In this document: piece by piece, positions 19,668 to 30,984 of the stretch
Position numbering within the stretch: position 1 is the stretch's first letter
Layout: every line of letters starts with the position of its first letter
Assembly (NCBI GenBank): GCA_905221605.1
Contig: CAJNDS010002150.1
Coordinates: 379,985 to 443,984 of the forward strand
From: Symbiodinium natans
Lineage: Eukaryota; Sar; Dinophyceae; Suessiales; Symbiodiniaceae
Direction of reading: 5' to 3'
DNA: 64,000 bases
Translations under genes and position numbers: made by a program
Notes under the pieces: generated by a model
The model's input: the letters and a program-made list of their open reading frames with translations, nothing else
The model's database searches: none
Told to the model about the DNA's origin: nothing

Positions 19668-19868
19668 GCCCCCATAGGTTGTTACAAGCGGGCTAAGCTT
19701 GCTTAGGGTGCTTGTCATACTACTTTAACCACCATCCATGAGCTGTGGAATCCTAAACAGCCCTCACAGGTTATTATAAGGCATAAGCGGGCAAAAAAAA
19801 AAAAAAAAACTATGCTGCTAAGCTTGTTCAGGGTACTTATGATACTACTTACTTCTATCCATGAGCCG
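19668..19868. repeat. Direct duplication, ~100-bp unit
   Basis: CTAAGCTTGCTTAGGGTGCT...CATCCATGAGCTG is repeated as CTAAGCTTGTTCAGGGTACT...TATCCATGAGCCG. An A run interrupts the second copy. Confidence 0.7.
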
Positions 19869-19985
19869 CCAGGTATGCTCTCCGCCCTAAAGCCTACAAC
19901 ATCTGAAACCCTACACCCTAAACAACCCTGGGCCCTAAACCCTAAACGCTAAAGGCCTGAACCTTCACCCTCAACCCTAAAACTT

Positions 19986-20091
19986 GGGATGTTGCCCCTT
20001 GTACTAACAGTCCTTATTGGGGATTCTAGGGGGTACTATAAGCCCTATTAAGGACTGTCTGGGGGTGGGGGGGGGGGGGGGAGAACATCCC
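19986..20091. mobile_element. Foldback element, family I, most complete
   Basis: GGGATGTTGCCCC...GAACATCCC with the internal pair ACTAACAGTCCTTATT and CTATTAAGGACTGT. A G run has grown inside the right arm. Confidence 0.8.
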
Positions 20092-20149
20092 AACCTAAAA
20101 CCCTACACCCTGCACCCTACGCCCTAAAGCCTAAAGCCAAAAGCCTAAA

Positions 20150-20400
20150 CTCAAAAACCCAAAAAAACAAAAGCCCAAAAACCCAAAAACCCCAAAAACC
20201 CAAAAACCCAACAACCCAAAAACCCCAAAACCCAGAAACCCAAAAACCCAAAAACCCAAAAACCCCAAAACCCAAAAACCCCAAAACCCTAAAACCCTAA
20301 AACCCCAAAACCCGAAAACCCCAAAACCCTAAAACCCGAAAACCCTAAAACCCTAAACCCTAAACCCCAAAACCCTGGAACCCTAAAACCCTAAATCCTA
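20150..20400. repeat. CCCAAAAA/CCCTAAAA variant array
   Basis: Octamer-like units (CCCAAAAA) grade into CCCTAAA toward the right. Confidence 0.85.
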
Positions 20401-20409
20401 GACAAAAAC

Positions 20410-20452
20410 GAGGAGCTGCAGATGTCTTCGGTGCAAACCTGAGCCATGCAGC
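20410..20452 (-). CDS. Putative exon, Cys module
   Basis: AGCCCAG acceptor, GCMAQVCTEDICSSS, donor GTTTTTG. Three cysteines at C-x4-C-x4-C spacing. Confidence 0.5.
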
Positions 20453-20481
20453 CTGGGCTGGGGATCCGCTTTCGGATATAT

Positions 20482-20605
20482 AAGGGTTTAGGGTTTAGGG
20501 TTTGGGGTTTAGGGTTTGGGGTTTAGGGTTTAGGGTTTAGGGTTTGGGGTTTAGGGTTTGGGGTTTAAGGTTTGGCTAAAGAGGGTTTAGGGTTTAGGGT
20601 TTCGG
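20482..20605. repeat. TTTAGGG/TTTGGGG array
   Basis: Two blocks of mixed units. Confidence 0.9.
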
Positions 20606-20683
20606 GTGGAGGGTTTCTGGCTTGGGGTCGGCCGGGAGAAGCTTTACAATCCCCAGCATCAACGCCACAAAGGCCCGATTCTA

Positions 20684-20776
20684 AGTAGGGAATGAGGGAA
20701 TAAGGTAACCCTTTTATAATCCCTTAAAGGGTATACACAGAGGGATATAGGGTACCTCATTCTCTCATTCCCTACT
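20684..20776. mobile_element. Foldback element, family II
   Basis: AGTAGGGAATGAGGGA at the left, TCTCATTCCCTACT at the right, and AAGGTAACCC against GGGTACCT inside. Related to 45283 and 54131. Confidence 0.7.
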
Positions 20777-20890
20777 AACCAACAGTAGGCTATCAGGTAC
20801 ATTCCCCCCAACCCATCCTGGTAATAAGGCAGGTGTGGATTCCGGCGGGTGTTCGCCGAGGCCCGAGAGGGCTTTAGGGTTGGGGCTTGG

Positions 20891-21010
20891 GGTTAGGGTT
20901 TAGGGTTTAGGGTTTAGGGTTTAGGGTTTAGGGTTTAGGGTTTAGGGTTTAGGGTTTAGGGTTTAGGGTTTAGGGTTTAGGGTTTAGGGTTTAGGGTTTA
21001 GGGTTTAGGG
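20891..21010. repeat. TTTAGGG array, 120 bp
   Basis: About 17 near-perfect units. Confidence 0.97.
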
Positions 21011-21183
21011 CCTAGGGCCCCCATTTGTGATGCTCATGTTCTTGGGGTCGAGCAGGGGCTTCCCAAACTTAAACCGTCAGGTGCTTCTGTTGGCTTAGGG
21101 TTAGGGTTAGGGGTTTAGGGTTTAGGGTTTAGGGTTTAGGGCTGAAGGTTTAGAAGGGAATATGGGGGCCCCTTACATCTCAC

Positions 21184-21272
21184 TCCCTTGCGGCCCCCTC
21201 CTCCCCAAGCTGTTATGTCAAGCCGAGGAGCATCGCTCTCGCGTGTTGCCCTGTCGCTTGTCCTTGGCTTGT
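21184..21272 (-). CDS. Putative exon
   Basis: TTGAAG acceptor, GTGAGA donor, KPRTSDRATRESDAPRLD. Polar and charged; TTTAGGG follows at 21280. Confidence 0.4.
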
Positions 21273-22594
21273 CTTCAAGGGTTTAGGGTTTAGGGTTTGG
21301 GGTTTAGGGTTTAGGGTTTAGGGTTTAGGGTCACATGAAGGAGGGTTTAGATTGCTAGTATCCCCATTCTTTCTGTGATGCTTGAGTCCTGATCGAACCC
21401 GCATCTAGCAAATGAAGTCCACCTAATTAAGACTCGATCGGCAGCATGCACTCACCCTGCAGAGAGAGGGGGGGGGGGGGGGGGGGGGGGGGCAGAAATC
21501 TGCCAGTGTGCATGTGACGCTCTGCTGGCAATCCGAAGAGAGCAGGCTTAACCCGGCATAGACAAAAACCGTATCCTGCAATCGCGTCGCCTGCCCCAAC
21601 ACTACACCCAAAATGTACACTCCCCCCCCCCAAGAAAAAGGAGCCGTGTATACACTCACCAGCTATAGAAATATAAACCCTGCGGGTGTGGATTGCAGGC
21701 TTTGGCCTGCTTCTTCGGTTCTGAGGGAAATGATGGCCTTTGAGATGGGCATCCACCAGTTCAACTACGAGGCAAGGCTTGGGTCTGAAGACTTCTCTGG
21801 TAAACCGTTTTTACCCTTCAAACCCCAACCGGAAGCCCTGAACCCTAAACCCTAGACCTAAACTTTGCTCTAAAACCCAAAGCCCTCAACCCTCAACCTC
21901 TTGTCCGGAGACGGCCAGCTGGGGTTCGGGTCAGCAGCGGGCTAGCCGGCTAGCCCCAGGAACGGGAAGAGACTCAGGGTCAGGGTATCGGGCACTCAGA
22001 TCAAATCAACAGACCCTGGCCTGACCAGGTTCCCCAGTACTCAGTAAACTTGGGACAAAATAGGACACCCTGGGCTCAATTTTTGTTCGGCCTGTGTACA
22101 TTCAACTGTAAGTAGGCAATGAGATGTTCAAGGCTAATGAGCGCGCCACCCTACACACAAGCCCACTGATGGTCATGAAATCGCAGGGGGAGGGATACTT
22201 TGGTTCTAAGGCTTCTAAGGTGCAGACTCAGGGATCTGGGACCGTGGGACTCTGGCCCTTTTCCCTCGTGCTCATACACACGCATCTTACTTGGTCAGTG
22301 CGCCTGAACGTATCCCTTTATGCAAGCATTGAAGCAAATCGTGAACCTTAAGTCCTAAACCTGTGATCCGGTCCCGGAACAGAAACCCAGAACCCACAAC
22401 CATTGTCTGCAGGAACAGGAAGCCTTCATGTGAACTCAGTACCCATCTAGCAGAGGAGCCTACATGAATACCAATTGGCGTTTGGAGTTTAGGGTGTTGG
22501 CAATCAGGGTTTACCAGCCTTTTGCCCTTTCAGCTATATAACTGCGGCAAACGACCCAGAAATACCATTCCAAATCGAACCCGAATCCCTGAAC
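21273..22594. other. Mostly unassigned
   Basis: G run at 21468-21492; AT-balanced unique DNA; a 75-codon plus frame at 22124-22351 without splice support. The plus exon at 21726 is listed separately. Confidence 0.3.
21726..21799 (+). CDS. Putative plus-strand exon
   Basis: 74 nt, TTCTGAG acceptor and CTCTG/GTAAAC donor, EMMAFEMGIHQFNYEARL. One of few good plus-strand candidates; the opposite strand is poor here. Confidence 0.4.
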
Positions 22595-22669
22595 CAAGTG
22601 CCGGCGGGATTCGAAATCAGCAGCAGGCTTCCATTGGGTAGAAGGGCTGCAGCCGTCTAGCAGCTCGTC
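22595..22669 (-). CDS. Putative exon, Cys module
   Basis: 75 nt, 25 codons, phase 0-0, TTATAG acceptor, DELLDGCSPSTQWKPAAD, donor GTTCAGG. STQWKP resembles TKWTRK at 3671. Confidence 0.55.
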
Positions 22670-23078
22670 CTATAAACCCGAAACCCCCAAAGCCGCTCTC
22701 ACCCTCCCACACCCCCGCCCCGGAAAACGCTAGTCCCTCAGCCCCTCTCCCAGCAAACTTTGGAGTTCTGGGCTTCGGGTTTGGGGTGCAGGGGCTGAGG
22801 GTGGAGCTTCGGCAGTATCTGCTTGAGGTCTACAGGTGAGGGTTAATCTTGTAACCCCGAAGCCCAAAGGATGTGGAGACGAACACGAAGACTCTCCCCT
22901 AACCTCAAACCCTAAACCCTAAACCCCAAGCCCTAAACCCTAGACCCTAATTTATTGCAACTACGAGCCCAAAAAACTAAACCCAAACTTCATAGTTCTT
23001 CGGAAAGGAATGGGGAGTTCGGATTAAAACAGGGACCCTGATTCCCGCAATCCCTACTAAGAACTAGTAAGTCAACAC
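22670..23078. other. No gene seen
   Basis: Degenerate heptamers and one small CCCTAAA block (22911-22950). Confidence 0.4.
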
Positions 23079-23123
23079 CTCGCTCTGAGGGCACTCCTTG
23101 CACAGGACGGGGTCGCAACACTC
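23079..23123 (-). CDS. Putative exon, Glu-Cys-Cys module
   Basis: 45 nt, 15 codons, phase 0-0, TGACCAG acceptor, ECCDPVLCKECPQSE, donor GTGTTG. Confidence 0.6.
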
Positions 23124-24230
23124 CTGGTCACATTGTGGCGCTTTTTGGGCTTAGGGTTCAGGGCTGGTGTTTTGGGGTTTCGGGTCTCATGGTTGAGTGT
23201 TCCGGGTTTAGGGTTTGAGGGGTTTAGGGCTTGGGGAGAGTTTGCGGCACAGGGTTCGGGTTTTGGGGCTTAAGGCCCGGGATCGTGCCTTGCTGCTACG
23301 CTTACCCGCGACCCAAACCCCCAAAACCCAAACCCCTGGCCCTAGACCCGAAGATCTCAGCAAACCTTGAAACTCAAAACTCCTGTTGCGCCAGACTTCA
23401 AGCAATACCCATGGGTTTGATTCATGTCCTTCACCAAGGAGGTTCGCCCCCCAAGACCAAGCTAACACCAAAATCTGGGCCTTAAACCCTCAAAGCCCTA
23501 AACGTCCTCAGCGAAACTGCGGCCGCAAACAGGAACCCTTCAAAACCCTATGAGGGTTAGGGGCTCTGGGGATGGACACAAGCCTAACCCTCAACCCTAA
23601 ACCCGAAACCCCTCTGAGGGAAGGCTGCACTCCTAGCCGCGGTTCAGGGTTTAGGGTTTAGGGTTTACGGTTTAGGGGCCGTCCTCCAAGGTCAGCCCAG
23701 TGCCGGACGCTTTCGGCCTGAAACTGTAGCGAATGCCATCTCGAGGCTCGGGGGAGGGATAGCTTCTTGGTGGCCAACACGGCCCCTAAAATTGAGAGCA
23801 GATGCCCGGTGCTGCTAGTATCCCTATTGAGGCAGATGTACCATATACCCTCTTGGTGTCCATTTAGCCCCCAAAGCAATCGTTTAGGTACATATTAGAG
23901 TTGGAAGTACATAAAAAAGGACTCCAAAGTGGGGTTATCCCAACCCCCTACTGAATAACTGAAGTCCCGCGATTCTCCCAAAAAAACCCTGGAGCCCTAC
24001 ACCAAGCGCAAAAGCCCTAAAGCCTAAAGCCTAATGACCTAAAACCCTGACCCTTATGCCTTTTCTTGCAACACCCTACAGGCTGAGGCGTTCGGGCTCC
24101 ACCGGAAGGTTGCTTGTACACTTACGGCCTCTGAGTTTCCTAGCGGGTTCTTGAACGGGATCGCTACAAGGAATGCCCGAAGTGAAGCCCTGAACTCTAC
24201 ACCCTAAACCCTAAGTCGTAAACTCTAAGA
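23124..24230. other. No firm gene
   Basis: Open frames at 23208-23485 and 23658-23879 on either strand carry repeat-derived residues. Small TTTAGGG block at 23645-23673. Confidence 0.35.
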
Positions 24231-24326
24231 AGCCCTAAGACTCCAGTCACATACATCTGGCCTCCACTTGAAGGCAGGCAAACAACCCTGGAAGTCCGCG
24301 CACATCCGGGGTCTCAAACACACCGC
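24231..24326 (-). CDS. Putative exon, Cys-rich
   Basis: GGCTTGAG acceptor, AVCLRPRMCADFQGC, continuing open as FKWRPDVCDW. A donor GTTGTTT at 24286 would end it after DFQ. Confidence 0.4.
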
Positions 24327-26792
24327 CTCAAGCCAGGGTTGAGGGTTTTTAGGGCAGCTCCCCACTTTCTCCACACTTTTTGGGTGGTGGGATTTGTGGT
24401 TGAGGGGGTTTGGCATTTATAGGGTTTCTGGGTGCTAGGTAAACTTAGAGTAATCAGGGAAAAGGCACCACCCTTCTCGGCTTAATGCAGTTCATGAATA
24501 AGGGCCCGTTCTGGGTCCTAGACTTCTAAACCCTGCAGGAGAATAATGTTCAGTTTAGGGTTTATAGGGCTTAGTGGTTGATTAGGGTCCCTCTTTCGCG
24601 GGATGGCTTCTTGGTATGAACCCTATCTTGAAACTCCTGCATGAACGTACCCAATATCATGGGACCTCATGTAACTTAAGAGCCTCTAGGATGGCCCATA
24701 AACCCCTCTGAATCCTCTTAAAAACCTAAGCAGGGGAAATATATCCCATCCCAAGTGTTTAGGGTTTCGGGGTTTAGAGCCTAATAGGGATCCAGGTGAG
24801 GACTGGTTTTTCCTTATGAATGCCCTAACTTGAGCCCAGGAACGGGGTTTCGGGTTTCGGGTTTAGGGTTTCGGGTTTAGGGTTTAGGGTTTAGGGCTTA
24901 GGGATGACCGTCGCAGTGGGGCTGTTTGACCCGAATCTTGGGGGCTCACTTGGCTTCCAAGAGTTGCAGGAGGGCCCTTTTAGGGTTTAGGGTTTAGGGT
25001 TTAGGGTTTAGGGTTTAGGGTTTAGGGTTTAGGGTTGATGGCTTTCCTACATATGACCCTCTTGAGCCCATAAGGGAAAATTAGAAGAACAAAATCTCCC
25101 AAGGGCCTACCTACGACTGCAGAAGCTTGAAGCCCTAAACCCGGGTCAGGCACCCTGCGCCTAGGTCCAGAATCGAAACCCCCAACCCCAAACCCTAAAG
25201 CCGAAAACCTAACACCCCAAACCCTAAACCCTAAACCCTAAACCCTAAACCCAAACCCTAAACCCTAAACCCTAAACCCCAAACCCTAAACCCTAAACCC
25301 TCAACCCTAAACCCTAAACCCTCGACCTGAGAACTTAAACACTTTTAATCCTCAAACCCTCTGCACTTGGCCCAGGCTACCGAGACCGTCGTGGGACGTG
25401 ACACCGCCGGGGGGCTGCTGCCACCTGAGCATTCTTTAAGCAAGTTTAGGGTTTAGGGTTTAGGGTTTAGGGTTTAGCGTTTCAACCCCTAAGCACCAGA
25501 CCCCTCCGTGGACCCTTCCCCAGAATTTGTCGGGCTCCTTCTGCGATCCTCCTGCGGACTTCGACCCAACTTCTCATAAGGGTAGGGGACTTGATGAACG
25601 CTAAAAGGGTTCAGGGCTGGGCGCCGCTACCTTGATCTGGATGATAGCAGGGTTTAGGGTTTAGGGTTTAGGGTTTAGGGAGCAATGGGCATATATGATC
25701 AAAACTTTCGGGTTTTTGTTCGGCCCACCTGGACTGCAAGCATATCGCTTCCGCGCATTTTTTGTTTGACCTCTTCCACGACAAAATGCAATGTTCGTAG
25801 CAAGTTTAGCTTGCTACAGGGCGTACTTGAAGCTTCATGGGCAGTTACGCGTAGAACTCAGGGTTTATGCTACGATGATTTCAAGATTCTTTGACTACTA
25901 TTTGCTTAACAACCCCAAAAGAGTAAACAAATACTAATGATCCCTATATTACCCTTATAAGGAGGAACATTTTTCCTTTTTTGGGGGGGTTCTTAAGCAA
26001 CTGGTAGTTGAGGCAATGAAGGGCGAATTTCCGGGCAAACCCTACACCCTTTGTGAGGACTTTGGGACTTGATGCTTCCGATGGGTTGTAGGGGGTGGGG
26101 GGGGGTTGAGGTGTAGGGTTGAAAGCCCTGAATCCTAAACCCTAAACCCTAAACCCCAAACCCTTAAGGCCCCCAAGATAAAGCGGGCAGGACTCGATAC
26201 TCCAGCTCCACATTCTCGGCCGTTGCTTTTACCTGGGACACGTGGAAAGAAGGCTTTATGGGCTTGAGGTACCCTAACCCCTAAACCCTGAACCCTCCTA
26301 AACCCTAAACCCTAAACCCTAAACCCTAAACCCTAAACCCTAAACCCTAAACCCTAAACCCTAAAGAGTGTCGGGGCATGTCGATCAACCTTCAGGTTAG
26401 GGTCTTGTGTCGAAATATGACTAGGACGCTGTGTTTTGCCACCACCAGGTTTTCAAGCCAAGCCATTTCCTCCCGGCCGCGTTCCGTAGGAGTCTCAAAA
26501 GTTGTCTTAAGCCAAAAGAAGTTACAGGTTACCTACGCAGTTTTGGCGAAGATTCGAAGGTTACACAAACCTCGAGTGAACTAGTACTCAGCTGCAACGA
26601 GGGAAGAATAATGATGCTTCGACTCATTATTGCGAAGCTTGTGCCCTAAACTCTACAGCCTATTGGATATGTCGCATCCTGCGCACGTGACAGCCCAGAT
26701 AGCCTTTGCAGAATCGGCCATGTCTACGTCGCAGAGGGTTTAATTGAAGGTGTAGGGTTTATAGTCCCTAATCCCTCCATGTCTACCTTGAT
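24327..26792. other. Long stretch of arrays and unresolved islands
   Basis: TTTAGGG at 24979-25034, CCCTAAA at 25212-25322 and 26296-26364. The GC-rich island at 25378-25441 lies between CCCTAAA and TTTAGGG and is open on both strands (plus ETVVGRDTAGGLLPPE). Plus frames at 25685-25894 and 26378-26649 are AT-balanced and unsupported. Confidence 0.4.
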
Positions 26793-26891
26793 TCACGATC
26801 TATCCCACGCGGACTCTGCTTGATTCTGCAAGTAATCCAGTTCTGACGGCATAATCTCCTCCCACATATGAAATCCCTTGAAGGTACGGTC
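26793..26891 (-). CDS. Putative terminal exon
   Basis: ATACCTTCAG acceptor, 32 codons then TGA, with FKGFHMWEEIMPSELDY and LQNQAESAWDRS. Very protein-like. A diverged relative may lie at 11591. Confidence 0.55.
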   Translation of the reverse strand, partial: DRTFKGFHMWEEIMPSELDYLQNQAESAWDRS

Positions 26892-27569
26892 CTGAAGGTA
26901 TACTGAGCTATACGAAGTATACCGAGCTTCCATTGTCAAGGTGTTCGTGCCGCTGCATGCCTGAAACAAAGAAAGCCTCAGGGAACCTACCAACTGAAAC
27001 CCTGCAAACCTGAAATCCTTTAAACCTTGCACCCTGTTGGACAACCCACATGCCCCACACAAAGCCGGCCTTGTCAGTCACCCGCACCATAGCATTGCCT
27101 GACGGGGCTCCGTCCGTACAGACTGAGCACTATACCCCGAAATATCAGATTGCGGCTTGGGTCTTGATCACTCCCCCCTCCCCAATAACTGCAGTCTGCG
27201 ACAAGTAGTAAAGGCCGCTTTCACGAATGCCCTCAGGAGTCATGCACCAAAACCCGCAACAGCCTGAACCCGAATCATTAGGAACTCTGAACCCCAGACT
27301 CAGACCCGAAACCCTGCACCTCACGTACTTCGTTAGGGCTCTGGGTCTCTAGAGTTTGGGTCCTTGGGTATGTCCGGGCTGCCTACGACTGGACATCTGC
27401 GTCCTGAAGCTCCAAACCACTCAAAAACGCCCAAAACAACCAAAACAGCCTTGGCATGTTCCCCCCTATACCAGCAGAATTATAGCACCCCCCGATTCTA
27501 ATCCGCTTTCAGGACACCTCGGCTTCCAGTCTTCCCCTTCGTGGGGACTGAAGGGAACCCCAAAACGGG
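26892..27569. other. No firm gene
   Basis: Overlapping minus frames extend from the exon at 26793. 27453-27500 holds a fragment like the left arm of family I (GTTCCCCCCTATAC) without a right arm. Confidence 0.3.
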
Positions 27570-27735
27570 AATAGGGTTTAGGGTTTAGGGTTTGGGGTTT
27601 AGGGTTTAGGGTTTAGGGTTTAGGGTTTGGGGTTTAGGGTTTGGGGTTTAGGGTTTAGGGTTTGGGGTTTAGGGTGTAGGGTATAGGGTATAGGGTTTAG
27701 GGTTTAGGGTTTAGGGTTTCGGGTTTAGGGTATAC
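27570..27735. repeat. TTTAGGG/TTTGGGG array
   Basis: About 23 mixed units. Confidence 0.9.
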
Positions 27736-27745
27736 ACCTGCAGAC

Positions 27746-27816
27746 CTGAAGAGGGACTGCCTTGTAGCATTGGGCATATGATCCCACTCCATAGGCTCTG
27801 CGGTGTGAGAGACGAC
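27746..27816 (-). CDS. Putative exon
   Basis: GGCTAG acceptor, TTCAG/GTCTGC donor, VVSHTAEPMEWDHMPNAT. Free of repeat residues. Family unknown. Confidence 0.55.
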
Positions 27817-27862
27817 CTAGCCGACTAAAGCCCTGAAGTTCAAACTCTCTGGCTTTCGGGCG

Positions 27863-27982
27863 GTTTAGGGTTTAGGGTTTAGGGTTTAGGGTTTAGGGTT
27901 TAGGGTTTAGGGTTTAGGGTTTAGGGTTTAGGGTTTAGGGTTTAGGGTTTAGGGCTTAGGGCTTAGGGCTTAGGGCTTAGGG
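27863..27982. repeat. TTTAGGG array ending in GCTTAGG units
   Basis: About 13 perfect units then four GCTTAGG units. Confidence 0.95.
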
Positions 27983-28515
27983 TGGTCTTGGATTTGAGGG
28001 CTTCGCGGACCCAACACCCCAAATCCAACCAGAACCACCCGTTTCTTGCAGCGCCCTGAAGGGAGGCACAACTGCCTCTGACTGGTCGAGTACAGCCCAA
28101 AACTCTGTTCAAGCGCTGTAGGCTTTGAAAACCTCACGCTGCAAACCACCAGTAGCACCCTAACCCTACGTAACCCTGAAGCCTACAGCCATAGACCCGA
28201 CTCCGTGAAGCTCAAAAAGCCCTGACGGCCTGAAGGCCTAAAGCGCTAGACACCAAAACCCTACAGCCCTGAACCCTCACCCAACACTAATCCCCTAAAG
28301 TCCGTGGGGGGTGTTGGGGGTTCAAATTTAGAGGGTCATGAACAGTTGCTTATGTAGTTGCTGCTTATCTATTTTAGGGACCTGAGCCCCAAGTAGACAC
28401 TGGCAGAGTCCCTCTTGCGCGTCAGAACCTATGACTTGAGGTAGGATTCTGAATCTTGGTCCCCAACAGGACACCCAACACTGTTCCGTGCACCAGAACT
28501 TTCATCGGAGAATAC

Positions 28516-28569
28516 CTAGACTCGCCAAGCCCGTCATCAAAATCCCGAAGTCGCATAGGCGCTAGGTAC
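28516..28569 (-). CDS. Putative exon
   Basis: 54 nt, same phase both ends, TAAGAG acceptor, TCTAG/GTATTC donor, YLAPMRLRDFDDGLGES. The overlapping plus frame (28456-28722) is also open. Confidence 0.45.
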
Positions 28570-29117
28570 CTCTTAGGCTTCCGAGCCACCCCTAAACCCT
28601 CACCTACACCCAGCACCCCGGAACACTTCTGGAAGCAGAGCACCCTCGCCGCCCGGGAAGCCAAACCTGGTCCCAACTTGGCGGGGCTTCGTTGGGTGGG
28701 GTTGTGGGGTTGTAGGGTTTAGGGTCCTAACAGGGTTCCGGGCGCTAGTTCTTGGGGCAGTTACATGGTCCCTTCATACGGGCCCTTATATCAACTAGCT
28801 GGGGACCCTTACAAACCCTATACAACCCAGGTTCATGTGTAAGCCCCACGAGCCCTTTGAGCCCGGCAAACCCGCCACAAACCACAGCCCGAAACCGAAC
28901 CCAACTAGCCCTAAAAGTTTCGGGTTACCTAAATCCTCAATCCTAAACCCTAAAGCCCAAAACCGAAACCCTAAACGCAACCTTGAGCGCACATTTTCGC
29001 CCCGACCCGTGATGGAAGGCCCCTTAGAACCCAAAGCCCATTTTTTGCAGGGTGTAGGGTCTAGGCTTTATGAGAAGAGCCTACAACACAGTAGGTTTTG
29101 GGTTCTGAAGGCATGCC
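28570..29117. other. No firm gene
   Basis: A further minus island at 28640-28680 (LASRAARVLCFQK) may be an exon. The 131-codon plus frame 28835-29230 is largely repeat-derived. Confidence 0.3.
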
Positions 29118-29222
29118 TTAAAACGTGCCCCGAAGCCTGGGCCCTGCACAGCCACATGAACTCCCAGCATGTGCAGCCGACCCCTCGCTCACGTCTGCTT
29201 TCACTCGCATCTCCGAAGCTAC
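29118..29222 (-). CDS. Putative exon, Cys-containing, ends in TAA
   Basis: CTAAGCAG acceptor, VASEMRVKADVSEGSAA then SSCGCAG, stop TAA. Confidence 0.4.
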   Translation of the reverse strand, partial: VASEMRVKADVSEGSAAHAGSSCGCAGPRLRGTF

Positions 29223-29497
29223 CTGCTTAGGGTGTTTGGGCGTTTAGGATTCTTGGGGTCTAGGTGCCCTAAACCCTAAACCCTCAACCGTAAGAAAAGC
29301 TTTTGGGTGACCCCCAGAGCCTCCGTCCTGAATGCACCCCCAAACCTCGAAACGCCACCCGAAGTGCTGGGATCCATCCTCCCCCCCACCCCCTCCCTTT
29401 CCCGATTGTTGAGAAGGCGGTAGGGTTTAGGGTTTGGGGCTTAGTGCTTGGGGCTGAGGGCTGAGGGCTGAGGGTTGAGGGTTGAGGGCTTAGGGTT

Positions 29498-29568
29498 TAG
29501 GAACATAGATGAAGATAGATGAAGCCAAAGAGCTCGAGGTCGGTGCTGTGTTCCGTGGAGACTTTGGC
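29498..29568 (-). CDS. Putative exon, STD variant
   Basis: CTGTGAG acceptor then AKVSTEHSTDLELFGF; donor not found. TTTAGGG array at 29585 on the right. Weak. Confidence 0.28.
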
Positions 29569-30625
29569 CTCACAGGTCGGTGGCGGTTTAGGGTTTACGG
29601 TTTGGGGTTTAGGGTTTAGGGTTTAGGGTTTAGGGTTTAGGGTCCCCAGACTTGATCCCAAGTCAAGCATTGAAGAGCTCCTTCGTCTTACTGGGGGAAT
29701 GGGGGGCGTTTGGAACCATACATCTGGTTACTATTCTTGGTTTAGAAGGAACCAAAGCCCATCATTCCCTACCAAGCACTCGTAAGTGACTTGGCCAGCC
29801 GGCCCTAACGATTGCTGTTGAGAGAGGAGCGTGGGGCGCTTGAGCTTCATACGAGCTCGGGTCGGGTTTCGCCCCTTGGGGAAGGGATGCGTGGGGGGAG
29901 GGGCCTGGGACATGGGGCAGTTACAGAGACATGGTCGCATGAACTTGTACAACCCCCCTAAACCCTAAACCCTAAACCCTAAAACCCCTTTAAGGGGTGA
30001 GCAAGGTTTCGGGTCGTTTAGGGTTTCAATGGCATCCTACAAAATATCGCCCTCATGGTCTCCCTCCCTCCCTCCCTCTCCCTCCCCTCAAGCCCTAGAA
30101 CCTGGGACCGCTCCGGGCCTTGAACTCCCAGATGGTGCCCAGCTGCCAGTCTTGATCTTCCTTCCCCAGCTCGGGTGTTCGGGTCAAGGGTCCAACTTTG
30201 GGTTGACCCTACACCCTAAACCCTAAACCCTGGAGTTCAGGGTTCCAGGGTAAGACCCGCAACACTAAAGCCTACACCCCTAGAGTTCAGGGTTGCTTGG
30301 GTCAGGCCCAGTTTAGGGTTTAGGGTTCAGGGTTGAGGGACATGGGGGTTCAAGGGAGTCGGCGGCTGGGCGTTTGGGATGGTTCTTTCGGCGCCGCAAG
30401 TCCGGAACCCTAAATTATTCCTTTCTATATTGCTTTTCCACTCTTACATGATTATACTAGAAGAATATGAAGTCATTCTTTTGCACTATATCACTATAGC
30501 CAACTGCTTGAGAGATCTGAACCCTTCAGCCCTGAACCCTTATAAACCCCAAACCCTAAACCCTAAACCCTAAACCGTAAACCGTAAAGCTTTGAAGCAC
30601 TAAGCCTCAAGACATCCTAGAACAC
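29569..30625. other. No firm gene
   Basis: Heptamer blocks at 29585-29643 and 30542-30575, unique AT-balanced DNA between. Minus frame 29731-29952 lacks boundaries. Confidence 0.35.
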
Positions 30626-30673
30626 TTCAGAGCGTGGAGCATCCTGCCGGAGGCAATACTTCGTGCCATCACA
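30626..30673 (-). CDS. Putative exon, Cys module
   Basis: 48 nt, 16 codons, phase 0-0, ACATTAG acceptor, CDGTKYCLRQDAPRSE, donor GTGTTC. Confidence 0.55.
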
Positions 30674-30736
30674 CTAATGTAGAAATGGGGTTTAGGGTTT
30701 AGGGCCTAGGGTTTCAGAGTCACAGCTGCAGTATAC

Positions 30737-30767
30737 AGAATTCCCGATCGTTCTGGCAGGACAAGTC
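30737..30767 (-). CDS. Putative micro-exon, DxxC module
   Basis: AAGCAG acceptor, DLSCQNDREF, donor GTATAC. Starts like the DYxCSK exons. Confidence 0.4.
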
Positions 30768-30901
30768 CTGCTTGAGGAATGCCAGGGCCACCGCCCAAGC
30801 ACAAAATCCTTACCCTCCACCCCTAATCCCTAAACCCGAAAAAAAAAGGAACCCTAAACCCTAAACCCTAAACCCTAAACCCTAAATCGCATAAACCCTA
30901 C

Positions 30902-30950
30902 CGCCCTGCAAAGGGTCCTTTAGCAGCTCGCGCAAAGCCGCGAGGTCGAC
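30902..30950 (-). CDS. Putative exon, helical
   Basis: GCGGGAG acceptor, VDLAALRELLKDPLQG, donor GTAGGGTTT. The frame extends upstream as ALRE. CCCTAAA left, TTTAGGG right. Confidence 0.5.
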
Positions 30951-30984
30951 CTCCCGCAATGCACCCCCAAGGGGGGGGGAGGTA

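Noticed and set aside
28835-29230. 131-codon plus ORF
   Set aside because: First half is translated degenerate heptamers (N-P-K words); the right end mirrors the minus exon at 29118.
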